DNA from: Chara braunii
Taxonomy: Eukaryota; Streptophyta; Charophyceae; Charales; Characeae
DNA length: 29,526 bases
Assembly (NCBI GenBank): GCA_003427395.1
Contig: BFEA01000015.1
Location: 547,797-577,322, forward strand
Direction of reading: 5' to 3'
In this document: piece after piece, positions 28,351 to 29,526 of the stretch
Position numbering within the stretch: the first letter of the stretch is position 1
Layout of the letters: the number at the start of each line of letters is the position of its first letter
Translations under genes and position numbers: made by a program
Notes under the pieces: generated by a model
Seen by the model: only the letters and a program-made list of their open reading frames with translations
Databases searched by the model: none
What the model was told of the DNA's origin: nothing

Positions 28351-28443
28351 TTGACATCAACTGGACCCGGTTTCCAGCAGGTGGTGCTCCCACCAATAGA
28401 TGGAGCTGGTTTTTTTTGTGGGGAAAAAAAAAAAAAAAAAAAA
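28351..28443 (+). mobile_element. Short poly(A)-ended retroposon, stem-loop core copy e
   Basis: CTGGACCCGGTTTCCAG forms the core (CTGGA/TCCAG stem). AGGTGGTGCTCCCACCAATA and GATGGAGC follow, then a T run, GTGGGG and about 21 A (28424-28443). It shares its first 55 bases with the unit at 28861-28920. The 1.74-kb retroposon inserted next to its 5' side. Confidence 0.6.
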
Positions 28444-28852
28444 CCTTGGGTATCTGCATATCTGTTGATTTTGCCAAGCACAATAGAGGGCCTCGTTGCA
28501 GTACTCTCCACATGTACAAAGGACAAATTTAAAAAGAGATGGCAATTTATCTTTTTCCATGTTCTAGCGGTGGATTTAGTCTTATTCTGCAAATTTGGCA
28601 AGTAGTGCAGCCAGGCCCAGAGTCTAGTACTGCTGATAACCTGAAATCTGTATTTGGTCAGAAAAAAAGGTTATCTTGCAACCAGCCCATGTGGCTAGAT
28701 GGTACAACCATTAACCTGAGCTGTGATCCTTCTTCCTCTTTTTTTTTTTTTTTTTTTTTTTGTTAACATTGACCGGATTCGTTAGGAATGGTGATAAGAG
28801 CAATGCCATCCCTACTATTTCAATCCGCCAATACTCCAGTCAATTGGTGGCG
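28444..28852. other. No gene seen
   Basis: A/T-rich DNA with a run of T (28739-28761) that may be the tail of another minus-strand retroposon, but no flanking duplication was recognised. Open frames are short. Confidence 0.4.
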
Positions 28853-29032
28853 TATCAAACTGTGTGAGGGATGCTGGACCCGTTTTCCAGCAGGTGATGC
28901 TCCCCACCAATAGATGGAGCCTTTCCCCAGGTGCTAGCGATGTCTGCTCTAAACAGCAGCGCTAGCACTGGAGGGTTATGTGTTAAAAAAAAAATAAAAA
29001 ATAAAAAATAAAAAAAATAATAAAATAAAAAA
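28853..29032 (+). mobile_element. SINE-like unit with two hairpins and an A-rich tail (copy f)
   Basis: The body (28861-28984) begins TGTGAGGGATGC and forms hairpin 1, TGCTGGA/TCCAGCA (28870-28876, 28884-28890). Hairpin 2 pairs CCAG-g-TGCTAGCG (28927-28939) with CGCTAGCACTGG (28960-28971), with an inner CTGCT/AGCAG stem. It ends GGGTTATGTGTT plus an A-rich tail (28985-29032). TGGTGGCG at 28845-28852 and 29033-29040 may be a short target duplication. About 125 nt plus A tail fits a SINE or retroposed small RNA; no pol III A/B boxes were seen in it. Confidence 0.6.
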
Positions 29033-29095
29033 TGGTGGCGACTCTGGGGAGTGTCGCCTGCTGGAAACAGGGTCCAGCGTCCCTCACATGATCCC
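29033..29095 (-). repeat. Stem-loop repeat core, copy g, inverted to copy f
   Basis: On the minus strand TGTGAGGGACGCTGGACC, CTGTTTCCAGCAGGCGAC and ACTCCCCAGAGTCGCC. The core stem is kept, and a second stem GGCGAC/GTCGCC follows. With the unit at 28853 it makes an inverted pair separated by an A-rich spacer. Confidence 0.6.
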
Positions 29096-29164
29096 AAGAA
29101 CGAACCCCCACAAGTTTGAAATTTGAATGTAGAAGCCCACCTCTTCAGCCCTTTCTGGGCCACA

Positions 29165-29173
29165 TGAGATGGA

Positions 29174-29209
<36 letters not shown>

Positions 29210-29250
29210 TCGCCCCCACCAGTGCTAGTGGTGACCTGAGATGGAATCCT
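29165..29250 (-). mobile_element. Tiny retroposon insertion with 14-bp target-site duplication
   Basis: TGAGATGGAATCCT at 29165-29178 is repeated at 29237-29250. Between them is a T run to about 29206 followed by AACTCGCCCCCACC and AGTGCTAGTGGTGACC. Read on the minus strand this is a 30-base body, with CTAGCACTGGTGGGGGC like the 3' end of copy f, ending in about 28 A. It is a strongly 5'-truncated member of that family inserted by target-primed reverse transcription. Confidence 0.75.
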
Positions 29251-29269
29251 GATGCAATCAGTTAAGCAA

Positions 29270-29335
29270 AATAACTCGGGAGGTGGCAAGAGGTCGAGCA
29301 TTGCAACCAGGAGGTTGCGGGTTCAATTCTGGCCG
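29270..29335 (+). repeat. tRNA-like SINE head (A and B box-like motifs)
   Basis: TGGCAAGAGG (29283-29292) resembles a pol III A box, and GGGTTCAATTC (29317-29327) a B box (GGTTCRANNCC), at tRNA-like spacing. Between them AGCATTGCAACCAGGAGG looks like an anticodon arm. The 5' acceptor part does not fold well and no CCA-side acceptor is seen, so this is more likely a tRNA-derived SINE head than a functional tRNA gene. The sequence after it to the window end has no other recognised feature. Confidence 0.5.
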
Positions 29336-29526
29336 GCCATTACTATCCTACTGTGCACGCACTTGGTTGGTGCTACAACACCCTCTGTACTTGCCCCCAA
29401 CCTAGCCCAGCAGATAGAACTTTGGGGAAGGTTTGGGGAGCACTGCCTGCCAGTGATGGGAAATCACTCAGGAGAGAAGTAGGGGCAGGAGCGGATGAGG
29501 GGTCAAGAGGGAGGACTGCTCTACAG

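Noticed and set aside
28221-28605. Phe-rich minus-strand frames around the poly(A) at 28424
   Set aside because: They read through a poly(A) tail and across the insertion boundary at 28336.
29270-29335. Functional tRNA gene
   Set aside because: A and B box-like motifs are present, but a paired acceptor stem and a clean T stem are not.
1-29526. The same eight bases CTCTACAG at both window ends
   Set aside because: Eight bases is too short to claim a circular molecule or terminal repeat; no further match extends inward.

Overview
The window looks like repeat-dense nuclear DNA from a streptophyte green plant or alga. The signs are two decayed Ty3/gypsy elements (one with a chromodomain), an L1-like LINE, copies of U6 snRNA, telo-box motifs and many poly(A)-tailed retroposons. 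The gag and pol wording of the second Ty3 element reminds me of families I associate with the charophyte Chara braunii; that is recollection and was not searched. No intact host gene was found.

Layout. 1-1494 is pyrimidine-rich non-coding DNA with a run of five hairpins (1-176), a dense cluster of GTAC motifs (475-821) and three diverged direct repeats (1042-1337). 1495-8071 is Ty3/gypsy element 1 on the plus strand: gag, protease, RT, RNase H, integrase, chromodomain. It is broken by nine in-frame stops and several frameshifts, but its catalytic residues are still readable. 8072-10700 is non-coding, with short tandem repeats. 10734-11041 is a 33-bp minisatellite.

11125-11749 (minus strand) holds a full-length-type U6 snRNA copy followed by an A-rich stretch and a LINE ORF2 fragment whose RT core is deleted. 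This order resembles the U6/L1 chimeric retrogenes known from mammals. 12081-13188 is a second U6 copy, split by a 1-kb element (12120-13138) with long terminal inverted repeats, which itself contains a 395-bp foldback element. 13278-16997 (minus) is a 5'-truncated L1-like LINE with a near-complete RT and a C-terminal zinc-binding region.

17516-17819 is a 151-bp tandem duplication. 18023-23239 is Ty3/gypsy element 2 (plus), in which all four enzyme active sites have lost a key residue. 23240-26490 is mostly featureless except for a (GA)n tract and a dispersed repeat. 26495-29335 is a nest of retroposons. It includes a 1.74-kb poly(A)-tailed insertion with perfect 14-bp target-site duplications, an empty paralogous site elsewhere in the window, and three internal tandem units whose stems appear to covary. 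It also includes short SINE-like units with a conserved stem-loop and a tRNA-like head.

The most interesting system is the non-autonomous retroposon set. LINE-type machinery seems to have moved U6 RNA, stem-loop RNAs and a structured 1.7-kb transcript. A short stem-loop core, GCTGGA...TCCAGC, recurs seven times, including in the 3' regions of the LINE and of the 1.7-kb retroposon. All alignments were made by eye.
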